Assembly: GCA_905215725.1 (NCBI GenBank) | Contig: CAJMRD010000048.1 | Span: 1-16,311, forward strand | Length of the DNA stretch: 16,311 bases | Reading direction: 5' to 3' | From: an uncultured bacterium | GTDB taxonomy: Bacteria; Actinomycetota; Coriobacteriia; Coriobacteriales; Coriobacteriaceae | Part shown: one piece after another, positions 1 to 6,572 of the stretch | How the letters are laid out: each line of letters starts with the position of its first letter | Position numbering within the stretch: the stretch's first letter is position 1 | Position numbers and translations under genes: made by a program | The notes under the pieces: generated by a model | Seen by the model: the letters and a program-made list of their open reading frames with translations, nothing else | Told to the model about the DNA's origin: nothing | Databases searched by the model: none

Positions 1-393
1 ATCCTCGCCCAGATCGGTGTTCTCGTTGGGCACCATGGCAGCGGCGTTGGCATCGTTCTCATACTTAACGACCGCATCGGGGCAGTGCTCCTGAATGGCG
101 ACCCTCAGCTCGGGCAGGTTAATGGCAATGTTGGCCTTGACCTTGGCATCGCCCGACGCCGGGATGGGACACGGAACGGCCAGGCCAATGCCCGCCACAA
201 AGGCACGCGGAATCTGTGCCTTGGCGACCACCTGGTCGATAGCCTCGGTCACCGCGGCAAAGCCCGCAGCGTCAACGATAGGAGGCGTGGGCACGCTGGC
301 CTTGGCAAGCAGGTTGCCGTCCTCGTCGAACAGGCCCTCCTTAACCGAAGTGCCGCCGACGTCGATGCCGATGTAGTACTGCTTAGGTTCCAT
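1..393 (-). CDS. ROK-family sugar kinase (N-terminal part; runs off left edge)
   Basis: The first 131 codons of a ROK-family protein are present; the C-terminal part lies beyond the window. The N-terminus reads YYIGIDVGGTSVKEGLF, the phosphate-1 loop (DxGGT) of ROK/hexokinase-fold kinases, followed by the usual FDEDGNLL turn. Near residues 116-122, KYENDANAAA matches the conserved ROK segment whose Asp is the family's catalytic base region. ROK kinases phosphorylate glucose, fructose, mannose or N-acetyl sugars with ATP in the cytoplasm; the part seen cannot fix the substrate. No N-terminal helix-turn-helix is present, so it is a kinase rather than a NagC/XylR-type repressor. The ATG at 391-393 follows an AAAGGCGGG ribosome binding site. 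It is separated from the upstream PTS genes by a terminator (548-576) but lies on the same strand, so it may act on glucose released by the beta-glucosidase. That link is inference. Confidence 0.88.
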   Translation of the reverse strand, partial: MEPKQYYIGIDVGGTSVKEGLFDEDGNLLAKASVPTPPIVDAAGFAAVTEAIDQVVAKAQIPRAFVAGIGLAVPCPIPASGDAKVKANIAINLPELRVAIQEHCPDAVVKYENDANAAAMVPNENTDLGED

Positions 394-447
394 GGGAGCC
401 CGCCTTTCTCGTTTAAACATTGCCTGTATGGTACCGCTCCCAAGGCA

Positions 448-488
448 AAAACCTACCAAAAAGGGACAGGTTTGTTTTGGCAGGTTTT
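448..488. repeat. Palindromic intergenic repeat, copy 1 (GGACAGGTTTG / TTTTGGCAGGTT family)
   Basis: Arms of 14 bp at 448-461 and 475-488 pair with one mismatch around a 13-nt loop containing GGGACAGGTTTG. The stretch 463-486 matches 4342-4365 at 21 of 24 positions, so the two are copies of one element. It sits between PTS IIA and the ROK gene. On the minus strand the hairpin is followed by a T-run, so it may also act as a weak terminator. The nature of the family is not known to me. Confidence 0.6.
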
Positions 489-547
489 ATCTGGGAAAAC
501 GCGAATGGTCGCTCAATAGGTCGCGCAAGACCTTCCCCAAATATAAA

Positions 548-576
548 GGCGCCAGGAGGCGGAGACTCCCGGCGCC
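548..576 (-). terminator. Rho-independent terminator after the PTS operon
   Basis: Eleven-base arms GGCGCCAGGAG (548-558) and CTCCCGGCGCC (566-576) pair with one mismatch around a 7-nt loop. Read on the minus strand the hairpin is followed by TTTATATTT. It lies about 60 nt past the IIA stop codon. Two small hairpins (619-632 and 602-615) lie between the stop codon and this terminator. Confidence 0.75.
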
Positions 577-634
577 CGTCATAGGGACTATGTTGTCTGT
601 CGGACCGCACGGTCCATCGCGGCGATAACGCCGA

Positions 635-967
635 CTAGGCCTGAAGTGCCTGCAGCTGCTTGTGAATTTCGATGAGCTCCGTCGCCATGACGCGCATGGT
701 CTCGGTGCCGGCCATCTGGTCCTCGGCATGCAGCAGAATCAGCGGGGCCTCGCCGTTACGCTCGCCGTTGGCCTCCTTTTTGAGGAGCCCCATATGGACA
801 TCGTGACCGCCGTTATAGGCCTCGTCGCCCTGCTTGATAAGCTCCTCGGCGGCGTCAAAATCGCCCTCCTTGGCCTTTTGCACGGCATTGATGTACATGC
901 TCTTGGCGGTACCGACGTAGCTGATGATCTCAAAGCAGGTCATCTGCAGTTCGTTCATATCCTCCAT
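635..967 (-). CDS. celC: PTS lactose/cellobiose-family EIIA component
   Basis: A 110-residue EIIA of the lactose/cellobiose (Lac) PTS family. It accepts phosphate from HPr and passes it to the EIIB cysteine. The phosphorylated residue should be His80 in LILLHAEDQMAGTE; the HxxD spacing (Asp83) corresponds to the metal-binding Asp of the trimeric family (ChbA, LacF). The ISYVGTAKSMYINAVQKAK helix and the KEGDFDAAEELI turn are also typical, and length is normal (about 105-115). The start is chosen at ATG 965-967, which has AGGTG six bases upstream. A GTG at 974-976 abuts the EIIB stop codon without its own ribosome binding site, and ATG 958 is too close to GGAGG. The gene begins about 10 bp after EIIB ends, so the two are translated from one mRNA. 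It acts in the cytoplasm at the EIIBC complex. Confidence 0.93.
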   Translation of the reverse strand: MEDMNELQMTCFEIISYVGTAKSMYINAVQKAKEGDFDAAEELIKQGDEAYNGGHDVHMGLLKKEANGERNGEAPLILLHAEDQMAGTETMRVMATELIEIHKQLQALQA

Positions 968-976
968 GCGGAGCAC

Positions 977-1279
977 CTAGCCCATCACGCTGACGCAGTG
1001 GTCGATGATGCCGGCAGCGTTCATGCGGCCGTAGTCGACCATGTTGATGACCTCGACCGGGAAACGACCGGCGGCCTCCTTCTCAAAATCGCCCTTGGTG
1101 TAGCCGATCTGCGGGCCAAGCAGCAACATGTCGCACTCGTCCAGGTGATCGTGGGCCTCGTTCATGGGACGAGCCTCGACCTCAATATCCAGACCACGGT
1201 TTGCAACCTCGGCCTGCATCTTCTGGACCAGCAGGCTCGTGGACATACCGGCATTGCAGCAGAGCATGATCTTCTTCAT
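977..1279 (-). CDS. celA: PTS lactose/cellobiose-family EIIB component
   Basis: A 100-residue EIIB of the lactose/cellobiose PTS. The phospho-acceptor is Cys8 in the P-loop CCNAGMSTSLLV, the family signature (ChbB: CSAGMSTSLLV). It takes phosphate from EIIA and gives it to the sugar during transport through EIIC. LLLGPQIGY near residues 53-61 is the conserved second-half motif, and total length is standard. The ATG has an excellent TAAGGAGG site eight bases upstream. An adjacent Cys7 precedes the catalytic cysteine, a minor variation. It lies between EIIC (160 bp upstream, with a stable intercistronic hairpin) and EIIA (immediately downstream). Confidence 0.95.
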   Translation of the reverse strand: MKKIMLCCNAGMSTSLLVQKMQAEVANRGLDIEVEARPMNEAHDHLDECDMLLLGPQIGYTKGDFEKEAAGRFPVEVINMVDYGRMNAAGIIDHCVSVMG

Positions 1280-1379
1280 GGTTTCCTCCTTATAACTGCG
1301 CGGCGCGCAGACGACGACTGGTTTTATTCCTTGCGGCTATTGTGCCCACCCCCTGCATCTTTACACAAGGGAGAGAGCC

Positions 1380-1410
1380 GCGGGCACCGGCACCGCGTAC
1401 CGGTGTCCGC
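1380..1410 (-). other. Intercistronic stem-loop between EIIC and EIIB
   Basis: GCGGGCACCGG (1380-1390) pairs with CCGGTGTCCGC (1400-1410), 10 of 11 bp, with a 9-nt loop. It lies between the EIIC stop codon and the EIIB ribosome binding site. No T-run follows on the minus strand, so it is more likely an mRNA-stability or processing element, which could give EIIA/EIIB a different level from EIIC, than a terminator. Confidence 0.5.
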
Positions 1411-1439
1411 AACGGTGAAAGGGACGAACGTTAGGTGTT

Positions 1440-2783
1440 CTACTCGGCGAGAGCCTCCTGCTTGGCGATTGCCTTCTCGGAAATCTTCATAAAGGGCAGG
1501 TAGACGGCCATGCCAATGACAATCTCGAGAGCCTGCCACACGCCGGCGCGCCAGTCAAAGCCCGTAGCGAGCAGGGCATTGATGACGGGAGGCATAGTCC
1601 AGGGCACCTGGGCGATGCAGGGGCTGATGATGCCTGCGCAGGTAAGGCCATAGGTGATGCCGATGAACAGGTCGGGAAGAAGAACGAACGGGATCATGAG
1701 CGGCAGGTTGTACACGATGGGGTAACCGTAGATAACCGGCTCGTTGATGTTGAACAGACCAGGCAGGATAGCCATCTTGGAAACGGTCTCGGAAGCCTTG
1801 TTCTTGGAGAACAGGAGCGTGTCGAGCAGGAGCATGAGGGTGCAGCCCGAGCCGCCGATGAGGGCGAAGCTGTTAACGATCTGCATGTTCATGTAGTGAT
1901 CGGGCTGGATGGTGCCACCGGCGGCAAAGGTAGCCATGTTGTCGACGATGAGCATGGTCAGGATCGGCTCGACGGTAGCGCCAGAGATGGTGGACTGGTG
2001 AATACCGACGCAGAACAGCAGGTTAGCAAGGGTGTAGATGAGGATAACAGCCCACGGACCGGCGTTCATGATGCTCTTGAGCGGGTTGGAGATGCACGTG
2101 GAGATGATGGCGCACAGATCGGTGCCGGCGCACACGGCGAGCAGGGCTGCGGCAAGAGCGAAAATCGCGAGGTTGAGCAGCATCGGGATCATGACGTTGA
2201 AGGAGTTGGAGACCGCGGGAGGCACGCCCTCGCCCAGCTTAACCTTGAGCTTCTCGACGCCAGAAATCTTGATGAAGAGCGAGACGGAGAGCAGGGCGAT
2301 GATAATGGCCGAGAACAGACCATTAGTGCCAGTGTTGGCAGTCGAAAGGGCGCCCGTGACCTCGGCGGAGGTGATCTTGTCGGTGAGCAGCGGGCTCGTG
2401 GCGGCAAGCGTGGCGGTGATCTGCTGCGGCATCATGATGACGAAAGCAGAGATAGCGACGACCACGCAAGCGAGCGGGTTATCGAAACGCTTGTTCTTAG
2501 CGAGGCTGTAGCCAATCAATCCGGCCAAGATAATTGCAGAGACGTTGAGGGTACCCAGCGTAATCGCCGAACCCCACGTCTGAAGGTTGGCAAGGCCCGC
2601 CGCATCGAGCGGGAACAGGGGGAACACGACGTTGTTAATAAGAACCGCGATACCCGCAAGGATATAGAGCGGCGTGATGGTCGCGAAGGCATCGCGCAGG
2701 GAACGCAGGTGAACCTGGTTTCCCACCTTCGCAGAGACCTCGGCAAACTTGTCGAGGAAGCTCTTTCCGTTGTCACTGGCCAT
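1440..2783 (-). CDS. celB: PTS lactose/cellobiose-family EIIC permease
   Basis: A 447-residue membrane permease of the lactose/cellobiose PTS, the sugar channel of the complex. It has many hydrophobic segments (for example 35-58, 80-95, 105-125, 155-172, 195-220, 243-262, 355-385). Conserved sites are present: GIHQST at 260-265 (His262 corresponds to the sugar-binding His of ChbC) and FNINEPVIYG at 344-353, whose Glu348 is the conserved substrate-contacting acid. The N-terminal DKFAEVSAKVGNQVHLRSLRDAF amphipathic start (split here only for description) is typical, and length is normal (430-450). The ATG at 2781-2783 follows AGGAG at a 5-base spacing. Substrate is probably cellobiose or another beta-glucoside, judged from the adjacent GH1 enzyme. 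Family assignment is firm; substrate is inferred. Confidence 0.94.
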   Translation of the reverse strand: MASDNGKSFLDKFAEVSAKVGNQVHLRSLRDAFATITPLYILAGIAVLINNVVFPLFPLDAAGLANLQTWGSAITLGTLNVSAIILAGLIGYSLAKNKRFDNPLACVVVAISAFVIMMPQQITATLAATSPLLTDKITSAEVTGALSTANTGTNGLFSAIIIALLSVSLFIKISGVEKLKVKLGEGVPPAVSNSFNVMIPMLLNLAIFALAAALLAVCAGTDLCAIISTCISNPLKSIMNAGPWAVILIYTLANLLFCVGIHQSTISGATVEPILTMLIVDNMATFAAGGTIQPDHYMNMQIVNSFALIGGSGCTLMLLLDTLLFSKNKASETVSKMAILPGLFNINEPVIYGYPIVYNLPLMIPFVLLPDLFIGITYGLTCAGIISPCIAQVPWTMPPVINALLATGFDWRAGVWQALEIVIGMAVYLPFMKISEKAIAKQEALAE

Positions 2784-2825
2784 GATTGCTCCTAACTTTC
2801 AAATCCGGCCTTTTCCTATGCGCAC

Positions 2826-2898
2826 GGTGGCCTGTCGCCCTCTGCCACCAGATGTGCCATGTGTTTCGCGCGACGGCGCGCGGTCTGGGCGTTCGCCC
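2826..2898 (-). other. Three tandem hairpins between the beta-glucosidase and EIIC
   Basis: In the 120-bp gap three GC-rich hairpins follow one another: GGGCG/CGCCC with TT loop (2887-2898), just past the glucosidase stop codon; CGCGCG/CGCGCG (2867-2882); and GGTGGC/GCCACC (2826-2849). None is followed by a T-run on the minus strand. They may stabilise the upstream message or reduce read-through into the PTS genes; this is inference. Confidence 0.4.
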
Positions 2899-2903
2899 GG
2901 TCG

Positions 2904-4304
2904 CTAATCAACCACGTGGGTCGTGGCGACCTGTTTGAGCCAGGCCGCTGACTTCTTAAGGCGGCGCTTGTAGCCGTCCATAAGGTCGACCTCGACAAAA
3001 CCGTAACGGTTCTTAAAGGCATTAGCCCAAGACCAGTTATCGATGACGGCCCAATAATGGTATCCGCGGCACTTGGCGCCTTCGTCGATGGCCTTGGCCA
3101 CCCACTCCAGGTGCTGACGTACAAAGTCGACGCGGTAGTCATCCTGGATGGTTCCTTCGGCGTCACGGTTCTTGTATTCGTCCATGATGCCGATGCCGTT
3201 CTCGGAAACGAACCACTCAAGATCGGGGTAGTTCTTAGCGCAGTCCATGCCAAAGTCGTAGAGGCCCTGCGGGTAGATCTCCCAGCCGCGGCTCTCGTTC
3301 ATAACGGCGTCGGGCCATACGTACTCGTCGGCAAAGTGCGGCAGGCCGTACTGGTCGACCTTGCTCGCCGGCGCCTGAACGCGCGTGGGGTGGTAGTAGT
3401 TGCAGCCGAGCCAGTCGACAACACCCTGCTTGAGAATCTCTTGGTCGCCGGCACGGAACGGGAGCTTAACGCCGCCCTCGGCCAGGCTGTCGAGCACGTC
3501 GGCAGGAAGCTCGCCCTTGGTAATAAGGTCGAGCCACCAGCGATTGTTGATGCCGCTGGTCATACGCACGGCCTCGAGGTCTGCCTCGCTGGGATTCTCC
3601 TTGGTATAGACCGGGGTAAAGCAGTTGATCATGCCAATCTTGGCATCGGCGCGAATAGCGCCCTCGTCATAGGCGCGACGATAGTTGGCCACGGCCAGCG
3701 CATGTGCCAGCGAGATGTGATACTGCACGGTGCGAGCGCGGTTGAAGTCGTGGAGTTGCGGGAACCACACGCCCTCCTGATAGCGCTGCTCGGGCTCGAC
3801 GATGGGCTCGTTAAAGGTGAACCAGTACTTAATCTCCTGGCCAAACTCGTGGAAGGCGACGTCGGCGTAATGCACGTAAGCCTCGACGACCTCACGGCTC
3901 TCCCAGCCGCCACGGTTAAAGAGGTAGGTGGGCATGTCAAAGTGGTACAAGTTGACAAACGGCTCCAGGCCGGCCTCGCGAGAGGCGCGGAACAGCTCGT
4001 GATACCACGCAGCGCCCTCCTCGTTGAGGTTGCCGTCGGCATCGAGCAGACGGCTCCACTGGATGGAAGTGCGATAGGTATTCAGGCCCAAGTCCTTCAA
4101 AATGCGAAAGTCTTCCTGGTACTTGGCCATAAAGTCATTACCGGCATAAGAGCCAACGCAGTTGTAGAACGAACCCAGATCCTGGATGGACCAGGTGTCC
4201 CACAGGTTCTCGAGCTTGCCGCCCTGGTTCCACTGGCCCTCAGTCTGCGGGCCGGACATAGCAGCGCCAAAGAAGAAGTCGTTGGGCAGCTGATACTGTG
4301 CCAT
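2904..4304 (-). CDS. Glycoside hydrolase family 1, probable 6-phospho-beta-glucosidase
   Basis: A 466-residue GH1 enzyme, full length for the family. The acid/base glutamate is Glu166 in TFNEP and the nucleophile is Glu368 in SENG. The N-terminal FFFGAAMSGPQTEG motif is the GH1 signature strand. Linked to PTS EIIC/B/A, it most likely hydrolyses a 6-phosphorylated beta-glucoside such as cellobiose-6-phosphate in the cytoplasm. The phosphate-binding loop is not textbook: in LacG/BglA enzymes a Ser and a K-R-Y triad bind the phosphate, whereas here the loop is WSWANAFKNRYGF (424-436), with Ser425 and Tyr434 kept but Asn432 where Lys is expected and a Lys one place earlier (431). Specificity therefore rests mainly on context. 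The start is taken as ATG 4302-4304, with AGGA five bases upstream; an in-frame TTG lies immediately before. It is first in the operon, with a promoter at 4471-4498. Confidence 0.9.
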   Translation of the reverse strand: MAQYQLPNDFFFGAAMSGPQTEGQWNQGGKLENLWDTWSIQDLGSFYNCVGSYAGNDFMAKYQEDFRILKDLGLNTYRTSIQWSRLLDADGNLNEEGAAWYHELFRASREAGLEPFVNLYHFDMPTYLFNRGGWESREVVEAYVHYADVAFHEFGQEIKYWFTFNEPIVEPEQRYQEGVWFPQLHDFNRARTVQYHISLAHALAVANYRRAYDEGAIRADAKIGMINCFTPVYTKENPSEADLEAVRMTSGINNRWWLDLITKGELPADVLDSLAEGGVKLPFRAGDQEILKQGVVDWLGCNYYHPTRVQAPASKVDQYGLPHFADEYVWPDAVMNESRGWEIYPQGLYDFGMDCAKNYPDLEWFVSENGIGIMDEYKNRDAEGTIQDDYRVDFVRQHLEWVAKAIDEGAKCRGYHYWAVIDNWSWANAFKNRYGFVEVDLMDGYKRRLKKSAAWLKQVATTHVVD

Positions 4305-4340
4305 CAAAGTCCTCGCTTTCGTGTTCTAGAGCTTCCGGTT

Positions 4341-4426
4341 GGAGACGGGTTTGCTTTGGCAGGTTATCCGGCGCAGGTGCGCACCGGTCATACCAATATC
4401 CAACCCGCCAAAACAAAACCGTCCCC
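4341..4426. repeat. Palindromic intergenic repeat, copy 2 (GGACAGGTTTG / TTTTGGCAGGTT family)
   Basis: Arms of 25 bp at 4341-4365 and 4402-4426 pair at 21 of 25 positions around a 36-nt centre that contains its own GC-rich palindrome (GGTGCGCACC, 4376-4385). It is a longer relative of the copy at 448-488. It lies in the leader between the promoter and start codon of the beta-glucosidase operon, so it would be transcribed as a large 5'-UTR hairpin. The rest of the 302-base gap between the glucosidase and gntR holds only the two promoters. Confidence 0.6.
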
Positions 4427-4470
4427 AAACAGTACAAGCAAACGCCAATGCATCTCGCTTGTTGTCTGTA

Positions 4471-4498
4471 ACTATAGCGCTCTAATTTTATATGTAAA
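4471..4498 (-). promoter_or_regulatory. Promoter of the beta-glucosidase / PTS operon
   Basis: On the minus strand TTTACA (4493-4498) and TATAGT (4471-4476) are separated by 16 bp, close to the sigma-70-type consensus. The surrounding sequence is AT-rich, unlike the rest of the window. It lies about 170 bp upstream of the glucosidase start, leaving a long leader that includes the palindrome at 4341-4426. No clear symmetrical GntR operator could be identified. Confidence 0.5.
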
Positions 4499-4564
4499 GC
4501 GTCTTTTTCATTTTTCTTTATCGTACTTCTTTCATGAAAGCCATATGGATGCTTTTTAAGTAGG

Positions 4565-4570
4565 TATACT
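4565..4570 (+). promoter_or_regulatory. Possible -10 box of the GntR-family regulator gene
   Basis: TATACT lies 37 bp upstream of the gntR start in AT-rich sequence. It is part of the palindromic GTATAC at 4564-4569, which could also be a binding half-site for the regulator. No good -35 hexamer is present at 16-18 bp, so this is tentative. Confidence 0.3.
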
Positions 4571-4606
4571 CTCTTTATATCGACGCAAATATGAAGGGAG
4601 GATTGC

Positions 4607-5326
4607 ATGATTCCCAAATACGAGGCGATAGCTGCAGATATCCGTCGAAGCATCGAGGACGGCGCCCTTAAGCCGGGCGATAAGTTGCCCACCGTCGTCG
4701 AGTTCTGTGAGCTCTATAGCGTTTCCAAAATCACCGTCAAACGAGCGATTGAGCAGATCGCCAAGGAAGGCCTTATTACCAGCCGGCGCGGATCGGGCAC
4801 CTACGTCAAGGACACGGCGGGGCTTCCCGGCCAGGTGTTTTTCCAAGGAAAGAACGACCGTGCCCAAGGCTTTTCGTACGAGCATCGCGGGGAGAAAGTG
4901 ACCTCGGTGGTCTACGATTTCTCGATCGTCAATCCGCCGGCAGAGGTTGCGACCCAGCTGGGAATGGCCGAAGACGACTTCGCCTATCACATCGTGCGCG
5001 TACGCGAGGTCGATGGTCAGCCCATCGTTATTGAGTACACCTATATGCCACTCGAGCTGATTCCGGGTCTTAAGAAAAAAGACCTGTACGCATCGATCTA
5101 CAGCTTCATCCGCGAGCAGTGCGGACTCAAGATCTCGAGTTTCCACCGCACCATTCGCGCTGTCGCGGCAACTGAAGAAGAGGCTGAGCGCCTGGATACC
5201 AAACCCGGCTCTCCCCTGCTCGAACTCAACCAGATTGGCTTCTTGGATAGCGGCACCGCGTTTGAATATTCTGTCTCGCACAACGTAGGCGACCGCTTTG
5301 AGCTGCACAACGTAACGCTGGCCTAG
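4607..5326 (+). CDS. GntR-family (HutC subfamily) transcriptional regulator
   Basis: A 239-residue regulator with an N-terminal GntR winged helix (about residues 3-68). KYEAIAADIRRSIEDG, GDKLPTVVEFCELYSVSKITV and EGLITSRRGSGTYV (in order, with connecting residues) give the whole DNA-binding domain. Residues about 88-235 form a UTRA effector domain of the HutC type, usually binding a phosphorylated sugar or related small molecule. Length is normal for the subfamily. The ATG has GGGAGG five bases upstream. It is transcribed divergently from the beta-glucosidase/PTS operon, the usual layout for a local repressor that is released by the imported sugar phosphate. The effector (perhaps cellobiose-6-phosphate or glucose-6-phosphate) is inferred from neighbours only. 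Confidence 0.93.
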   Translation: MIPKYEAIAADIRRSIEDGALKPGDKLPTVVEFCELYSVSKITVKRAIEQIAKEGLITSRRGSGTYVKDTAGLPGQVFFQGKNDRAQGFSYEHRGEKVTSVVYDFSIVNPPAEVATQLGMAEDDFAYHIVRVREVDGQPIVIEYTYMPLELIPGLKKKDLYASIYSFIREQCGLKISSFHRTIRAVAATEEEAERLDTKPGSPLLELNQIGFLDSGTAFEYSVSHNVGDRFELHNVTLA

Positions 5327-5398
5327 TTTTGTAATCCGGTGGGTGCTCGTTTTGAGCTGTCTTACGCGGCACCCGCACAACCTTATGGGAGTATGCAC

Positions 5399-6331
5399 AT
5401 GTCCGATTTGATTAAACTCACGCCGATCTTCCACGAGAAGATCTGGGGCGGCCGCCGGCTGGAGACCGTGTTTGGCTACGACATTCCCGAGGGTCCCATC
5501 GGTGAGTGCTGGGCCATCTCGGCACACCCCAACGGCGACTGCCAGATTGCTGAGGGCCCGTACGCCGGCCACACGCTGTCATGGCTGTGGGCCGAGCACC
5601 GCGAGCTCTTTGGCAACTGCAAGGGCAAGGAGTTCCCGCTGCTCATTAAGATTCTGGACGCCAAGGACGACCTTTCGATCCAGATTCATCCCAACGACGA
5701 GTACGCCGCCGAGCACGAGAACGGCAGCCTGGGTAAAACCGAGTGCTGGTACGTGCTGGATTGCGAGCCCGGCGCCACGATCATCGTCGGCCAGCGTGCT
5801 AAAGACCGCACAGAGGCCGCACAGATGATTAAGGACGGCCGCTGGGACGACATGCTCAACGTACTGCCGATCCACAAGGGCGACTTTTTCCAGATTGATT
5901 CCGGTACCGTTCACGCCATCAAGGCCGGCACGCTCATTTTGGAAACGCAGCAGTCGTGCGACGTGACGTATCGCCTGTACGATTACGACCGCCCCGGCAC
6001 CGACGGCAAACTGCGTCCCCTGCACATTGAGCAGAGCCTCGACTGCATAAACTTTGACGCTCAGGCTCCGACCGACGGCACGGTGACCGCGCCCGAGGTG
6101 GACGGCGTGACCGAGCTCGAGTCTTGCCCCTGCTACACCGTCGATCGCGTGCGCGTTAACGGCAGCAAGACCCTCGACCAGCGCTGGCCCTTCATGTGCC
6201 TGTCAGTCATCGACGGCGAAGGCACCGTCTGCGGCGACCCCGTCCACAAGGGAAGCCACCTGCTGGCCCCGAGCACCGTCAGCTCCATCGACCTCGAAGG
6301 CAAGATGGAACTGATCGTCAGCCACCTGTAG
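5399..6331 (+). CDS. manA: Mannose-6-phosphate isomerase, class I (zinc-dependent)
   Basis: A 310-residue type I phosphomannose isomerase of the short form found in Gram-positive bacteria. It interconverts mannose-6-phosphate and fructose-6-phosphate. Zinc ligands are visible: Gln95 and His97 in SIQIHPND, Glu115 in GKTECWY, and His172 in SGTVHAI. Arg192 in YRLYDYDRPG is the conserved active-site arginine. The start is ATG 5399-5401, with GGGAG seven bases upstream; the ATG at 5393 is too close to that site, and an upstream GTG reading (5339) adds 20 residues with no family resemblance. It follows gntR on the same strand with a 72-bp gap and may be cotranscribed. The role would be feeding mannose or glucomannan-derived sugars into glycolysis beside the PTS. 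A structured element follows at 6349-6479. Confidence 0.95.
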   Translation: MSDLIKLTPIFHEKIWGGRRLETVFGYDIPEGPIGECWAISAHPNGDCQIAEGPYAGHTLSWLWAEHRELFGNCKGKEFPLLIKILDAKDDLSIQIHPNDEYAAEHENGSLGKTECWYVLDCEPGATIIVGQRAKDRTEAAQMIKDGRWDDMLNVLPIHKGDFFQIDSGTVHAIKAGTLILETQQSCDVTYRLYDYDRPGTDGKLRPLHIEQSLDCINFDAQAPTDGTVTAPEVDGVTELESCPCYTVDRVRVNGSKTLDQRWPFMCLSVIDGEGTVCGDPVHKGSHLLAPSTVSSIDLEGKMELIVSHL

Positions 6332-6348
6332 GTCACCGGTCCCCAAGC

Positions 6349-6479
6349 GCTCGCCGGGATGGGGCGCGGGGTTTGGTCGCCTGCTCGGACAGTCCTGCTC
6401 GCACGGAGAGCACATTAAGTGCTCTCCGGCTCGTGCGGAACTCACGATCGACCAAACCCCGCGCCCCATCCCGGCGAGC
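6349..6479 (+). repeat. Nested palindrome after manA; structured intergenic element, copy A
   Basis: Two perfectly complementary 31-bp arms (6349-6379 and 6449-6479) enclose a 69-nt centre. That centre has its own perfect 9-bp stem, GGAGAGCAC / GTGCTCTCC (6405-6413 / 6419-6427), with loop ATTAA. Read from manA, the stretch 6372-6453 closely matches the reverse complement of 8606-8692, the element after pcrA: TTTGGTCGCCTGCTCGG, ACAGTCCTGC, CACATTAAGTG and GTGCGGAACTC are shared. The inner stem differs at paired positions in the two copies. It may be a bidirectional terminator between manA and the convergent abi gene, a mobile repeat, or a non-coding RNA. I do not recognise the family. Confidence 0.65.
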
Positions 6480-6510
6480 CTCTGGCTAGCAACGACAATC
6501 AAAAAGCAAC

Positions 6511-6546
6511 AAGGGGCTCCCCCGTTCATCAACGGAGGAGCCCCTT
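6511..6546 (-). terminator. Terminator of the abi-like operon (direct repeat, left copy)
   Basis: Sixteen-base arms AAGGGGCTCCCCCGTT (6511-6526) and AACGGAGGAGCCCCTT (6531-6546) pair with one mismatch around CATC. On the minus strand the hairpin is followed by GTTGCTTTTTG. It lies 27 bp past the stop codon of the nucleotidyltransferase gene. A near-identical copy is at 8461-8494. Confidence 0.8.
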
Positions 6547-6572
6547 GCCATATACATAACGAATCAAGGTGC

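Noticed and set aside
1896..2795. 299-codon plus-strand frame opposite EIIC, and similar frames opposite uppP (12034-13038) and EIIA/EIIB (662-1492)
   Set aside because: Highly charged or repetitive translations without family resemblance, wholly inside well-identified genes.
3057..4559. 500-codon open frame on the plus strand opposite the beta-glucosidase
   Set aside because: Same effect; the minus strand carries intact GH1 motifs and a good ribosome binding site.
4440..4606. A defined GntR operator between the glucosidase and gntR
   Set aside because: Several short AT-rich symmetries (GTATAC, CATATG, AAAGC...GCTTT) are present, but none is a convincing longer operator or repeated in both promoters.
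6349..6479. IS terminal inverted repeats around a transposase
   Set aside because: The 31-bp arms enclose only 69 nt with no coding capacity; no transposase is present in the window.
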